From an uncultured Mycoplasmatota bacterium (GTDB lineage: Bacteria > Bacillota_I > Bacilli_A > Mycoplasmatales > Mycoplasmoidaceae): a stretch of DNA of 38,690 bases. A model generated the notes under the pieces. The model did no database searches. It was not told the DNA's origin and saw only the letters and a list, made by a program, of their open reading frames with translations. The stretch is taken from positions 1-38,690 of the forward strand of contig CATEWF010000003.1 in NCBI GenBank assembly GCA_949527715.1, written 5' to 3'. Below are positions 10,238-23,732 of this stretch, in pieces. The position numbers were made by a program, and so were the translations under genes. Within the stretch, counting starts at the first letter, position 1. The number at the start of each line of letters is the position of its first letter.

Positions 10238-12811
10238 ATGGAAATTACAAGAGCAAGTATCTTCGCACCTAGAAAAAGAATTCTAAAAAAAGCAAAAGTT
10301 ATTGCTAATCGTGTTGAAGAATATAAAGAACATTTTAGAAAAATGCCAAATGACAAGCTTTCTAATATGACAGATATATTTTTAAAACGTTTGGAAAAAG
10401 GTGAAAATTTAAATGACATTATGCCTGAAGCATTTGCTGTCGCACGTGAAGCAATTTATCGTGTTACTGGAATGTTTGCTTTTAAAGTACAAATAATTGG
10501 TGCGGTTGTCGCTCATTGAGGTGATTTTGCCGAAATGTATACAGGTGAAGGTAAAACTTTAACTGTTGTAATTGTTGCTTATTTAAATGCTCTTGTTAAA
10601 AAAGGTGTTCATGTTGTTACTGTTAATGAATACTTAGTTCAACGTGATGCAAAGTTTTGTGCAGAATGTTTAAACCCACTAGGAATTACGGTTGGATACA
10701 ACATCTCTTCATTCCAACCCGCTGAAAAAAAGAAGATGTTTGCTTGTGATATTACTTATACAACTAACTCTGAATTAGGATTTGATTATCTTCGTGATAA
10801 CATGGTAAGAAAGTATGATGAAAAAGTAATTCGTGAACTTTTTTTTGCCATTATTGATGAAGCAGATTCTGTGTTAATTGATGAAGCAAGAACCCCTTTA
10901 ATTATTTCTGGTCAACCTAAAAAAGATGTTTCGATGTATGTACAAGTTGATGAATTTGTTAAAACATTAAAGAAAGACGATTACAAAATCGAACCAGAAT
11001 CAAACTCAATTTCACTAACTGAAAAGGGTGCCGAAAAAATTCAAGAGCATTACAGAATTAAGAATTTGTTTGACTTCCAAAATTCTGAACTTCTTCATAA
11101 AGTAAAAAATGCTTTAATGGCTAACTTTGTTTTCCAAAATGGAGTTGAATATGTTGTAAAAGATAACAAGATAATGTTAGTTGATCATTTTACTGGTCGT
11201 ATTCTTGAAGGTCGTAGTTACAATGCTGGTTTACAACAAGCTATCCAAGCTAAAGAATATGTAAAAATTGAACCAGAAAATGTAACTGTCGCTACAATTA
11301 CATACCAATCTTTCTTTAGACAATACCAAAAAATTGCTGGTTTTTCAGGTACTGCTTTAACTGAAGAAGAAGAATTTTTGAAAATATATAACATGATTGT
11401 TGTTCCTATTCCAACAAACAAACCAGTTATTAGAAAAGATATGAATGATTATGTTTTTTCTAATAAAGTTAGTAAATGACACCATGTTATGGCTGAAATA
11501 GAGCGTGTCCACAAAACAGGACAACCAATTTTAGTTGGTACTGCATCAGTTGAAGATTCAGAAGAATTGTCACATTATTTAAGAAACAAAGGTCTAAAAT
11601 ACGAATTACTTAATGCTAAAAATAATGCACGTGAAGCAGAAATTGTAAAAAATGCCGGCCAAAAAGGTGCAATTACAATTTCTACAAACATGGCTGGTCG
11701 TGGTACTGATATTAAGCTAGGTGAGGGCGTTGCGGCACTTGGTGGTTTATATGTAATTGGTACTGAAAGAAATGAATCTAGACGTATTGACAATCAATTA
11801 AGAGGTCGTTCAGGACGTCAAGGCGACCCTGGTATTACAAGATTCTTTATTTCATTAGATGATACATTATTTAAACGTTTTGCTACTGAAAAATTTGATA
11901 AAGCAAGTGACAAAATAATTGATGAAGATTACTATGATTCATGATTCTTTACCAGATTATTGAATTCAACTCAAAAAAAAGTTGAGGGCCTAAATTTTGA
12001 TACACGTAAAAACCTTATTGATTACGATAGCGTTTTAAGTAATCAAAGAGAGCTTGTTTATACTCAAAGAGATCAAATGCTTTTAGGAAAAGAAAATCTT
12101 GAAATTTTAAAAGGAATGACAAATACTGTTGCTCATGATATTGCAAGATTGTATAAAAATCCTGATAATGAAGTTCATATTAATGCAAACAAAGTTGCTG
12201 AAATCATTAATACAAAGGTGTTCGGAACCCCAATTATCACATATCATTTCTTTGAAAACAAAACTATTGAACAAGGTGAAAAAATTATCTTTGAAATTTT
12301 ATGATTGAGTATTCAAAACAGGATTAAAATGTTGAAAGAAGATGTCGCTAAAAATATTATTCGTGACATTATGATTCAATGTTTGGATTTTCAATGAACA
12401 AATCATCTTGATAAGATTACTAAAATTCGTGAAGGTGTTCAATTGCGTTCTCTTGAACAACGTTCTCCATTAAATATTTATGTAGAAGAAGCTGACTGAA
12501 ATTTTAACGAAATGAAGAAAAACGTTGCTCATCAAGTAGTTATTTCAATTCACCGTATATTCATTCCGAAAGTAAATGACCAATTAAGAGAGGAGCTAAC
12601 GAAAATACTCCCTAAATTAAATTTAACTTCTGAAGCACTTGTAGAAAACCCTAAAGTTGATAATATTAAAATTGAAGAAGTTTTTGCACAAAAGCCTAAT
12701 CTAAAAATTAACACTAAACCAAAATTACCAAAAGATGCTCCAAAACCATCTAACGCTAAAGAAGAATTGCTAAAGAAAGTTACTGAACAAAAGAAACAGC
12801 AATCTAAATAA
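10238..12811 (+). CDS. secA: Preprotein translocase ATPase SecA
   Basis: [69 protein letters not shown]; 857 aa across in-frame TGA codons. Confidence 0.96.
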
Positions 12812-12812
12812 T

Positions 12813-13799
12813 ATGCCTAAAAAAGTTTCAACTTTTTCTATAATTACCCCTGCTTATAATTCTGGGAAATATATTCAAAAATGTATTGATTCTGTTGCTA
12901 ATTCTGAATATGATTTATCAAAAGTTGAACATATTATTGTTAATGATGGATCAATAGATAACACTGAAGAAATTGTTTTAAAAAATAAAAAGAAATTTTC
13001 TCATATTAAATATTACAAAAAGCAAAATGGTAATTGAGGAAGCGTTATTAATTTTGTTAAACATAATCATTTAGCACAAAATGAATATATTTTAATATTG
13101 GATTCTGATGATAGAATTACGCCTCAAGCATTAAAAACAGTAAATAAAAAATGTAAAGACTCTGATATTTTTTACGGTTCTTTTGTAATGACTGATTTTA
13201 AAACCAAATTTTTTACTGTTCAACCATATTATTATGTTTTTAAAAGAAATCTAACAGTTACTGATAAGAAAAAGAAATCTGTAATTTATACTCCTTTATC
13301 TATTCCTTGTAATACATATTTTAAAAACAAATTATTTTATAAATCTATGGATTTAAAAGAAAAAATAAGTTACCAGGATGGAATACTTTATGCTAATTTG
13401 TCGTTTTTAGCTAAAACAAGTCGCTTTACAACAGAATGTGTTGCCCAATATTGAAAATATAGACCCGGAAATACAATGTCAAACTTTAATAATGATAAGA
13501 CATTTAAGTCTATTATGCCAAAATTTGAATATATTTTAAAAAATGGAAATTTTGAACCAGCTGTATTGCAAATTTTAGGATCTCCAGAATTTAGAAAATA
13601 TTTAAAAAAGAATAACTACAAATTCCATTTAAAAGAAAAAGCGAAGTTTCAATGATTGCCTTTTTACACTAAACCTTTTCTATGGATGCTATATGGTTTT
13701 TTTATAAAAAACTATTTTGTGAATGATAAAAAAATAATCAAAAAATATTCTCATGTTGCCGAAAATAAAAGAAAACAACTTTTAAAAAAACAAAAATAG
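12813..13799 (+). CDS. Family 2 glycosyltransferase
   Basis: FSIITPAYNSGKYIQKCIDSVANSEYDLSKVEHIIVNDGSIDNT...EYILILDSDDRITPQ; 329 codons in code 4. Confidence 0.87.
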
Positions 13800-13801
13800 A
13801 T

Positions 13802-14803
13802 TTATTTCTTTAAAATTTGGTTGATTTTTTTGTTTTGTTGCTTGTATTCTCTATTTTGAAATAAAACATCAATTTTTTTCCATCAAATGTTGTGTTTTAA
13901 ATTTGTTGGAATTTTATATTTTATATGCATTAAATACTTGTATTCCATCTTAATTTTTTCGTATATTAATTTTTCACTATATTTTTTGCTAGGTTTAAAA
14001 TGACCAATATAACATCCTATAGATTGTTCAATATTAGACCAAATAATTCTTAAAAATTTCTTTCTATTTAAAAACCCTTTTTTCTTAAAAATGGTTAGTA
14101 ATCTATCAACTTGATAAATTTCATCAGATAAAATTGTTGCATTTTGATTGTTATATGAAGATAGTCTTCCATGAGAATTATCTTTGTAGTAATTGTAGCC
14201 TGTTTTGTTGAGAGGCATAAACTCTTTAGCACAAAAATACACATATGGCATAAGACCTACATCCTCAAATCTTCTAGTTTTTTCATTAAATGGCGTATTT
14301 AAAGAATTAAAATATTTTTTATTTATAAAACAACCCCATGGTGGGCATAAACTACTATTTACATATTCATATTGATTTGTTTTTTTATTTATTTTTGATG
14401 TGCAAAATCAAGGCATAACAAAAAAACTATAGAAAATTATTCTTGCTTTGAAAGGAGCTATATCAATTTTTCTTGTTCCTAATTTACTAATAAATTCTTT
14501 ACAAATGTGTTTAGTTAATGTATCGTCATCATCTAAAAATGTGAAATACTCACCTGTAGCATAATTTATAAGAAGATTTCTGTTTCTTGCGATTCCTAAA
14601 TTTGTTTTGTTTTTAAAAACCTTAATTCTTTTATCTATTCTTTGCAATTCAAGTAAAATTTTATATGTGTTATCTGTGCTACAATCGTCCAAGCAAATAA
14701 TTTCTATGTTTTCATATGTTTGCCTTAAGGCACTAAAAACTGCTCTTTTAACTTTTTTCTCACCATTATATGTAGATATTAAAATTGATATTTTGGGTAG
14801 CAT
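13802..14803 (-). CDS. Family 2 glycosyltransferase, paralogue of 7114-8133
   Basis: MLPKISILISTYNGEKKVKRAVFSALRQTYENIEIICLDDCSTDNT...FTFLDDDDT; joined across TGA=Trp (334 codons). Confidence 0.88.
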
Positions 14804-14856
14804 AAATAATGATATTAAGTGATTAATTATGTAAAATTATACAATAAATATATTGT

Positions 14857-16836
14857 ATGGGTTGTTTCAAACTAACTACACAAATGTCACCAAAAGGTGA
14901 CCAAAAAAATGCCATTGATCAGTTAACAAAAAATATTAATAATGGGATTAAATCTCAGGTATTGCTTGGAGCTACTGGTACTGGTAAGACTTTTACTATT
15001 GCAAACGTTATCAAAAACACTCAAAAAAATACATTAGTTATTGTCCATAATAAAACATTAGCAGCTCAACTGTATTCTGAATTTAAAGAATTATTTAAAG
15101 AAAACAAGGTTGAGTATTATGTTTCTTACTTTGATTTTTATCAACCAGAGGCATATATTCCAAGAACAGACACATATATTGAAAAAACTGCAAAACAAAA
15201 TCAGGAAATTGAAATGTTGAGATTATCAACAATTAATTCTTTGGCTACTGAAAAAAATGTTATTGTTGTGGCATCTGTTGCAGCTATTTATGCTTCAGTT
15301 GCTCCTGAAGATTTCAATACATTTAGAATTATTCTTGCAAAAAATCAAAAAATGAATTTAAAACAATTTACATATGATTTAGTAAGACTTCAATATCATA
15401 GAAATAATATTGATTTATCTCCTGGTACATTTAGAAAAAAAGGTGATGTTATAGAAATTGCCCCCGGTTATGCAGATAACTACTATTTAAGAATATCTTT
15501 TTTCGGTGATGAAATAGAAGATATTGTCAAAATAGATGTTTTAACTGGTAATGTAATTGAAAAATTAAAACTGTGTGTAATTGCGCCTGCAAATGAATAT
15601 ATTATGAATCACGATAGACTAGAAGAATCTATTGCAAGAATAAAATCTGAGTTAATTGAAACTGAAAAAAAATTCAAGTTAAATAACCAATTGCTTGAAG
15701 CCCAAAGAATTCATGAAAGAACAATGAGAGACATTGAATCTATGCAAGAACTTGGATATTGTAGTGGTATTGAAAATTATTCAAGACACTTAGAACTTCG
15801 TAATGCCGGTGAAACTCCATATACATTATTTGATTATTTTAAAAATAACTGATTGCTAGTGATTGACGAATGCCACATGACTATTCCTCAAATAAGAGGT
15901 ATGTACAATACAGATAAATCTAGAAAAGAAACATTAGTAAAATATGGATTTAGATTGCCATCAGCATTAGATAATAGGCCTTTAAATTTTGAAGAATTTA
16001 ACTCAAAATTAGACAATGTTATTTACGTTTCAGCAACTCCAAATGAATATGAAATAAATAAATCACATAATAAAATTATTGAACAAATAGTTAGACCTAC
16101 AGGATTGTTAGATCCAAAAATTGAAATTCATTCTTCAAAATATCAAGTTGATGATTTGGTAATTGAATTACAAAAACAAGTTGAGAAAAAAGAAAGAACA
16201 TTTATTACTGTCTTAACAATCAAGATGGCTGAAAGTTTAACTGAGTACTTAAAAAATCAAAAATTTAAAGTTGCATATTTGCATAATGAATTAAAAACAC
16301 TTGATCGTGCAAAAATCATTAATGATTTAAGGCGTGGTAAATATGATGTAATTGTTGGAATCAATTTATTACGTGAAGGATTGGATGTTCCCGAAGTTTC
16401 TTTAGTTGCGATTTTTGATGCGGATAAACCAGGTTTCTTTAGAAATGATAAAGCATTATTGCAAACATTTGGTAGGGCTGCAAGAAACGCAAATGGGCGA
16501 GTTATTTTGTATGCAGATACTACAACTGAGGCAATGAAAATAGCAATCGATGAAACAAATAGACGTAGAAAAATTCAAGAGGCATACAATAAAAAGCACA
16601 AAATTACTCCTAAGACTATTGTTAAACCTATTTTTGAAGATTTAAAATCAAAAGATGATCAAAAAATAGTTGAAGCGATATTTCATAGTAGAAATAAGCC
16701 TAACACTGAAAAAACTACAAAAGCAATTAATATATTGAAAAAAGAAATGCTTACTGCAGCAAAGAATCAAGAATATGAACGTGCTGCTTATTTAAGAGAT
16801 TTAATTATTGATTTAGAATCTCAAATAAAAAAATAA
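14857..16836 (+). CDS. uvrB: Excinuclease ABC subunit UvrB
   Basis: [71 protein letters not shown]-terminal UVR motif ([12 protein letters not shown]). Confidence 0.96.
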
Positions 16837-17601
16837 TTATTTATTAATATCAAAAAAGTGAATTGAATTTTTAAATATTTGTGTACTAAGAGTTGTTTCG
16901 TCTATTTGTAACTCTCTTTGAATCATTTGAAACGTTTCTCTAACATAATATGGCATACATTCTTTACCTCTATATGGCACAGGAGCTAAATATGGAGAAT
17001 CAGTTTCAATTAATAATTTATCTTTTGGAATTAAATGAATCATCTCTCTTAATTCATTAGATTTTTTAAATGTGATTATTCCTGATATAGAAATATAACA
17101 ACCAATTGATAGATAGTTCATTAATTCGTTCTTATTGCCACTAAAACAATGAATTAATATTTTTTGATTTTTTGCATTCTCTTTTAAAATTTTATATGTA
17201 TCTTCTGCAGCATCTCTAGTATGAACAACAAGAGGAAGTTTTATTTTCTTAGATAAATTAATGTGATTAATAAAAGATTTGATTTGTTTTTCTTTATCAT
17301 AAGGAGAATAATGGTAGTCCAACCCTGTTTCACCAATACCAACAACTCTTTTATTTTTACAAAGCATCTCTATTTGCTTAATTTCATTATTAGGATCAAC
17401 AACATCAGATGGATGTACACCAATAATTGCATAGCAATTTTCATAATTATTTGCTTGTTCAACACATATTTTTGATGTTTTAAGATCTACACCAACATTA
17501 TTAATCAATATATTTTGCTTAATGCATTCATTAATTATTTCATCTGCTTTTTCTAATAACGGTGAACAGCATAAATGACAATGAGTATCATATAACTTCA
17601 T
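16837..17601 (-). CDS. tatD: TatD-family metal-dependent DNase
   Basis: YDTHCHL, VGIGETGLDYHYS, VVHTRDA, LIHCFSG, LLIETDSPYLAP. Confidence 0.93.
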   Translation of the reverse strand: MKLYDTHCHLCCSPLLEKADEIINECIKQNILINNVGVDLKTSKICVEQANNYENCYAIIGVHPSDVVDPNNEIKQIEMLCKNKRVVGIGETGLDYHYSPYDKEKQIKSFINHINLSKKIKLPLVVHTRDAAEDTYKILKENAKNQKILIHCFSGNKNELMNYLSIGCYISISGIITFKKSNELREMIHLIPKDKLLIETDSPYLAPVPYRGKECMPYYVRETFQMIQRELQIDETTLSTQIFKNSIHFFDINK

Positions 17602-17603
17602 AT

Positions 17604-18929
17604 TTATTTACCTACACAAAATTTACTAAATAATTCATCAACAAAAGACACGTTGTTTGAAATACCAAGAATTTGTTCTAATTTATTTATAGCATTATGT
17701 AAGTAATTTGCAGATATTTCAAATTCTTTATTTGATAAATAAATTTTTTGTGCTAATTTAATATTTAATAATGCAGACTCTAACAGGTTAATAGATTGCT
17801 GACTTTGCATTAAAATTTCATTTTTGAAATCAATTGATTGTAAATTATTAAAGTTAGATAACTTTTTTATTAATGCACTAATATTGTTTGTTTTTGCAGA
17901 AATTTTAATTCCAGAAATGGAGTTAGCTTTTGACTTATCTGATTTATTTAAAACCACAATTCTATTTAATTTATTTGTTTTAGATAACAAACTCTTATCT
18001 TGCTCTGTAATTTTTTTTGAATTGTCTATCACTAAAAGGATTAAATCTGCATTTTTATAAGCATTTTTTGCTTTTGTGATGCCAATTTTTTCTATTGAAT
18101 TATTTGATTTTCTTATTCCTGCTGTATCAACAAAATCAAATTTAATTCCATCAATCACACATGATGCTTCAATAACATCTCTTGTGGTTCCTGGTATAGT
18201 TGAAACAATTGCCTTATCTTCTTTTAACAAGGCATTTAAAAGAGATGACTTACCAACATTTGGTTTACCAATAATAGCTACTCGAATACCATCTTTAATT
18301 TTTATTAATTTATTAGATGATTTGATAATTTTATTAATTAAAACAATTGATTTTTTAAAAATATTTAATATTTCTTTTTTTGAAACATCGGGAGTAGATT
18401 CATATTCTGGATAATCAATATCTACTTCAACTTGACCTAAAACTTTAAATATATTATCTCTGATTTGTTTTATAGCCTTGTTTGTTTTACCATCCAAACC
18501 ATTTAAAGACATTTTTATGCCAATGTCGCTTGATGAATTTACCAAATTATTTATAGCTTCTGATTGAATTAAAGAAATTTTATTATTCAAAAAAGCTCTT
18601 TTTGTAAATTCACCATTTTTGGCCATAATGCAACCATTTTTAATTAATAATGAAATTATTTTGTTTGCAATATACAAGCTCCCATGACAATTAATTTCAA
18701 CAAGATTCTCACCCGTGTAAGATTTTGGTGCAACAAACTTGTTTAAAAGCACTTCATCTATTTTTTGTGAATTATCAAATAAATCTACTTTTTGAATAGA
18801 ATATCCTTCTTTTTTTATTTTTGTTTTAGAAATTTTTTGCAAAATTTCATAAGTCTTATCACCTGAGATTCTAATAATGTGAATCGCAGATTTAAATTTT
18901 GGTGTAGATAAAGCAACAATTGTTTTCAT
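17604..18929 (-). CDS. mnmE: tRNA uridine-5-carboxymethylaminomethyl GTPase MnmE (TrmE)
   Basis: MKTIVALSTPKFKSAIHIIRISG start, GKPNVGKSSLLNALL, DTAGIR, NKSD, C-terminal FCVGK. Start at 18929 preferred over 18950 because of canonical N-terminus. Confidence 0.94.
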   Translation of the reverse strand: MKTIVALSTPKFKSAIHIIRISGDKTYEILQKISKTKIKKEGYSIQKVDLFDNSQKIDEVLLNKFVAPKSYTGENLVEINCHGSLYIANKIISLLIKNGCIMAKNGEFTKRAFLNNKISLIQSEAINNLVNSSSDIGIKMSLNGLDGKTNKAIKQIRDNIFKVLGQVEVDIDYPEYESTPDVSKKEILNIFKKSIVLINKIIKSSNKLIKIKDGIRVAIIGKPNVGKSSLLNALLKEDKAIVSTIPGTTRDVIEASCVIDGIKFDFVDTAGIRKSNNSIEKIGITKAKNAYKNADLILLVIDNSKKITEQDKSLLSKTNKLNRIVVLNKSDKSKANSISGIKISAKTNNISALIKKLSNFNNLQSIDFKNEILMQSQQSINLLESALLNIKLAQKIYLSNKEFEISANYLHNAINKLEQILGISNNVSFVDELFSKFCVGK

Positions 18930-18931
18930 AT

Positions 18932-19741
18932 TTACTGTATTATTGAACAAATTTTATTAAAAAACAAGACTTTATTAGGATTAAATTTTAAATCATTTTT
19001 AAGAACATTTGTTTTGGTTTCATTTTGTGGGAATAAACAACTAATAATATCTAATATTTTTTTTATTTCTAAATAAGAAAATTTCTTAAATGTCTCTAAA
19101 GATTCTTTAAAAATTTTAACATCGTCTTTTGAATTAATAATATTGTTAGTAAAACTATACAATTCTGTGAAAGAACCATTATCCAGATCAGACGATAATT
19201 CATCTAAAGATAAATAATTTGATGCTATAGAAATTTCTTTGGGATTGGTTAATTTATTATGCTTGATAATTTTCTCAAGTTCTTTTTTATCAGGAAAAAG
19301 GTTAAATGATTGGCATCTACTTTTAATAGTTTCTAAAATAGAGTTTGGTGATTTAGTCACAAAAATTGCATATGTGTTTTTTGGTGGTTCTTCCAAAAAT
19401 TTTAATAATGAATTTGCTGCTTGTTTTGTAATGTTTTCAATTCCATAAATTACATATATTTTTTTATTAATGTTTTCAATTCCTGGATAAGAAAAAACAT
19501 TTTGAATATTTAAAATATCTTCTTTTTTAATTGTTGAACTAAACCCATCAATAACAAGTAAATCTGCATATGCAGACTTATCTATTTTTGAACTATATAA
19601 TTCTTTTTCATCTTCTGACAAATCAGCACATACTATAGATTTAATATAATTATTTAATGTTTTTCTAACATTAACAGATACAGTGATATTAAAAATCACA
19701 GCATGAGGCTTTTTTTGTGAATCAATAAAATCGTTTAACAT
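18932..19741 (-). CDS. holB: DNA polymerase III subunit delta' (HolB-like)
   Basis: NKKIYVIYGIENITKQAANSLLKFLEEPPKNTYAIFVT...ILETIKSRCQSF; syntenic with tmk and mnmE. Confidence 0.88.
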   Translation of the reverse strand: MLNDFIDSQKKPHAVIFNITVSVNVRKTLNNYIKSIVCADLSEDEKELYSSKIDKSAYADLLVIDGFSSTIKKEDILNIQNVFSYPGIENINKKIYVIYGIENITKQAANSLLKFLEEPPKNTYAIFVTKSPNSILETIKSRCQSFNLFPDKKELEKIIKHNKLTNPKEISIASNYLSLDELSSDLDNGSFTELYSFTNNIINSKDDVKIFKESLETFKKFSYLEIKKILDIISCLFPQNETKTNVLKNDLKFNPNKVLFFNKICSIIQ

Positions 19742-19742
19742 A

Positions 19743-20389
19743 CTATTTGTTTATCTTTTTTAAAATTGCCTTTATTGTATCTTTATGAACTCGCTCAATA
19801 GTGTTGTTAGCATCTATTTGCACAATTTTGTTTTTGTATAAATTTGCAATTTTTTTGTATCCTAAATACACTTGTTTATGCAAATCTAAAGTTTCTCTAT
19901 CAAGGCGGTTGACATCTCTATTTTTGTTTGCTTGTATTCTTGCTAACCCTTGTTCTGGTTTTAACATTAACAAAATCGTAAAATCAGGCATGGTGTTGTT
20001 TATTGCAAAATTGTTTATATCTCACACTTCTTTAATACCAAGTTTTCTTGCATATCCTTGATAAACTAAAGATGAATGTATATATCTATCGCATAAAACT
20101 ATTTTCTTTTTTTTCAGATTAGGAATAATAAAATCTTTTACATGTTGGGCACGTGAAGCTGCAAATAGTAAAGCTTCTGCTCTATCTGAAATCTTGTAAT
20201 CTAATTTATTTAACAAAATATTTCTAATGTCTTCTGCAATGACATTGTTCTTACCGCCGGGTTCTCTTGTCAAAACAACATTATCTTTACCAAATTTTTT
20301 TTGCAAATCTTTATATATTAAATTAATGATTGTGGTTTTACCACAACCATCTGGACCTTCAAATGTAATGAAAATTCCTTTTTTAGTCA

Positions 20390-20390
<1 letters not shown>
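19743..20390 (-). CDS. tmk: Thymidylate kinase
   Basis: GIFITFEGPDGCGKTT, TREPGG, DRYIHSSLVYQGYAR; two ORFs joined by TGA=Trp (216 codons). Confidence 0.95.
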
Positions 20391-21661
<1,271 letters not shown>

Positions 21662-21680
21662 AAAAACCTCTATGATAAAT

Positions 21681-21708
21681 ATAATTATTATAATTAAATA
21701 ATAATTAT
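21681..21708. repeat. Inverted repeat in divergent promoter region serS / 21710
   Basis: ATAATTATTA (21681-21690) and TAATAATTAT (21699-21708), 8-nt spacer. Confidence 0.5.
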
Positions 21709-21709
21709 T

Positions 21710-22030
21710 ATGGGCAAAACAAAGATTACTATTGAACTAGATGATGAAATAGTTGAAAAAATTAAAGATCTACAAAAGAAATTCAATGATAACCCTATGT
21801 TCACTGAAAAATTTGCAGATATTCCTTCATACATTTCACATGTAATAACTTCACAAATTAAAAGCGCTGACAAAATGTCTGAAAAATTAGAAGAAAGTTT
21901 AAAAAAATTCACTGAAAAATTAGGTAGTTTAGATTTTGGTGATATGGATTTCTCAAACTTGTTTGGTACTAAAGAATCAAAAAAAGAAAAGAAGAAAGAA
22001 CAAACTCCTGATAAAAACATAAAGAACTAA
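21710..22030 (+). CDS. Small hypothetical protein, amphipathic/charged
   Basis: MGKTKITIELDDEIVEKIKDLQKKF...; N-terminus superficially ribbon-helix-helix-like, Lys/Glu-rich tail. No TGA interruptions. Confidence 0.7.
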   Translation: MGKTKITIELDDEIVEKIKDLQKKFNDNPMFTEKFADIPSYISHVITSQIKSADKMSEKLEESLKKFTEKLGSLDFGDMDFSNLFGTKESKKEKKKEQTPDKNIKN

Positions 22031-22031
22031 T

Positions 22032-22988
22032 ATGAATATATCTTTAATCTATCACATTAACTCAAATTACGAAACGCTTAAACAATCATTAAAATCGATT
22101 TTTGATCAGTCTTCACATGATTTTGAATTTATTTTAATTGATGATAATTCTACTGATCAAGTTAAAAGTTGTGTCAATGAATTTAATTTTAGTAAATTAA
22201 AAAATTTTACTTATATAAATAGTAACCAAAAATTGGGTCACTCTTTTTCGTTTAATGTTGGTTTAGATAATACGAAGAGTAAGTATGTCTATTATTTAGG
22301 TAGCAATGTAATTTTGGAAAAAGATTTCATTAAAAAAATGAATTCCGTTATTAAAGAAGCTGACTCGCCTGATTTTATAGTCTTAACTAATTCAAAAAAA
22401 CAAAAAGACATAGTTAAAACTTACAAATGTGTTAACAAAAATTTATTTAAGGTTTTAAAACCATCAATAAAAGATAAAATTTTTAATGTTAATTTTTTAA
22501 AGAAAAATAAAATTTATTTTGAAAATTTTCAATATTATCCGATTATCTATTTATACAAATGTTTAAATGTTATGAAAAACATAATAAGTGTAGATGCACA
22601 TTTAGTTAATTTTTCTACAAACAGAAAATATACATACAATTTATATGACACATTTGAACAGTCAGACTACTTAATTAACCATAAGTCAGATTTTAATTTC
22701 TTAAAAACTAAAGAAAATAAAGACTTGTATGATTTTATGATTATTTATTCAATCATATATACATTCTTGTACAAAATAGATTACACATATTGAAGCAAAA
22801 CTAATCTTCATTCACCAAAAATTATTGGTAAAGCACTTCACTATTCTAATAAATGGTTATCTGAAAACATTCCTAATTGAAGAGAAAATCCCATATTGGT
22901 AAATAACGAATTAGAATTTGATGAAAAAACTTTTGATTATTTAAAAAATTTTAGATTTAAACTGCTTTACGTTCATAGAAAAATTAGA
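22032..22988 (+). CDS. Divergent family 2 glycosyltransferase
   Basis: MNISLIYHINSNYETLKQSLKSIFDQSSHDFEFILIDDNSTD...GHSFSFNVGLDNTKSKYVYYLGSNVILE; GT2-like N-terminal pattern; TAG at 22986-22988. Confidence 0.7.
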
Positions 22989-22992
22989 TAAC

Positions 22993-23730
22993 ATGACAAC
23001 TTCTGAAACTAATAATAAAATTAGATATTTTTTAGCCTCTGCAAGTTCAAGGTTTTTTGCACGTTTTATTGATTATGCGATTGTGCTAATATTTAGCTTT
23101 CTTTTTGCATTATTAATTTTTGGAATTGGAAATAATTTATCTGAACTATTTTCTGTATCTGGTATAGAGAAAATTCAATCTTGAAAATATTTTCTATTTG
23201 GTTTTGCAAACTTAATTTTATTTTTTGTGTATTTTATTTGTTTACCATGTTGATGAAGAGGTAAAACTGTAGGTTTATTTTTATTCAAATTAATGATTAT
23301 TAATACACATATATCAAGAAAAACGTTCATATCCTTAATAAGGAGAGAAGTTTTTTTGTGAGAAGCATTAATATTAATCTCATTTGTATTAGGAATTGTT
23401 TTATTTAGTCTTGGCAATACAAATGCTTGCTTGTTTGTTAAATCAATGTTGAATTTGGAATCAAATAAATATGATAATATTTCAATAATATTTGATGCTT
23501 TTTATTATGTTTGTGGTATCTCTCTATTTGTTTTAATATTGTGAATGTTCGTCAAATCAAAAAAACGTTGTATACAAGATTTTATGAGCGATACAGTTGT
23601 AATTAAAATAAGTTCTGAATCAGATAAAACTAATAGTAAATCAAACATTAAAAAAACACCAACCAAAAGGAACTACAGTTTACCTGCAGAAGTCGAATCA
23701 ATTGATCTTGGTGAAATTGATAAGTTTTAG
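22993..23730 (+). CDS. RDD-family membrane protein
   Basis: SSRFFARFIDYAIVLIFSFLFALLIFG with later WRGKTVGLFLFKLMI; TM-rich, charged C-terminus; 246 codons. Confidence 0.7.
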
Positions 23731-23732
23731 TT

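Noticed and set aside
13785-13835. A-tract / T-tract complementarity at convergent GT2 gene ends as terminator
   Set aside because: Low-complexity pairing within coding ends; no GC-containing stem.
10238-14803. secA plus glycosyltransferases as an accessory Sec (SecA2) glycoprotein export island
   Set aside because: Only one secA seen, no secY2/asp genes, and secA-uvrB proximity matches the housekeeping Mollicutes order.
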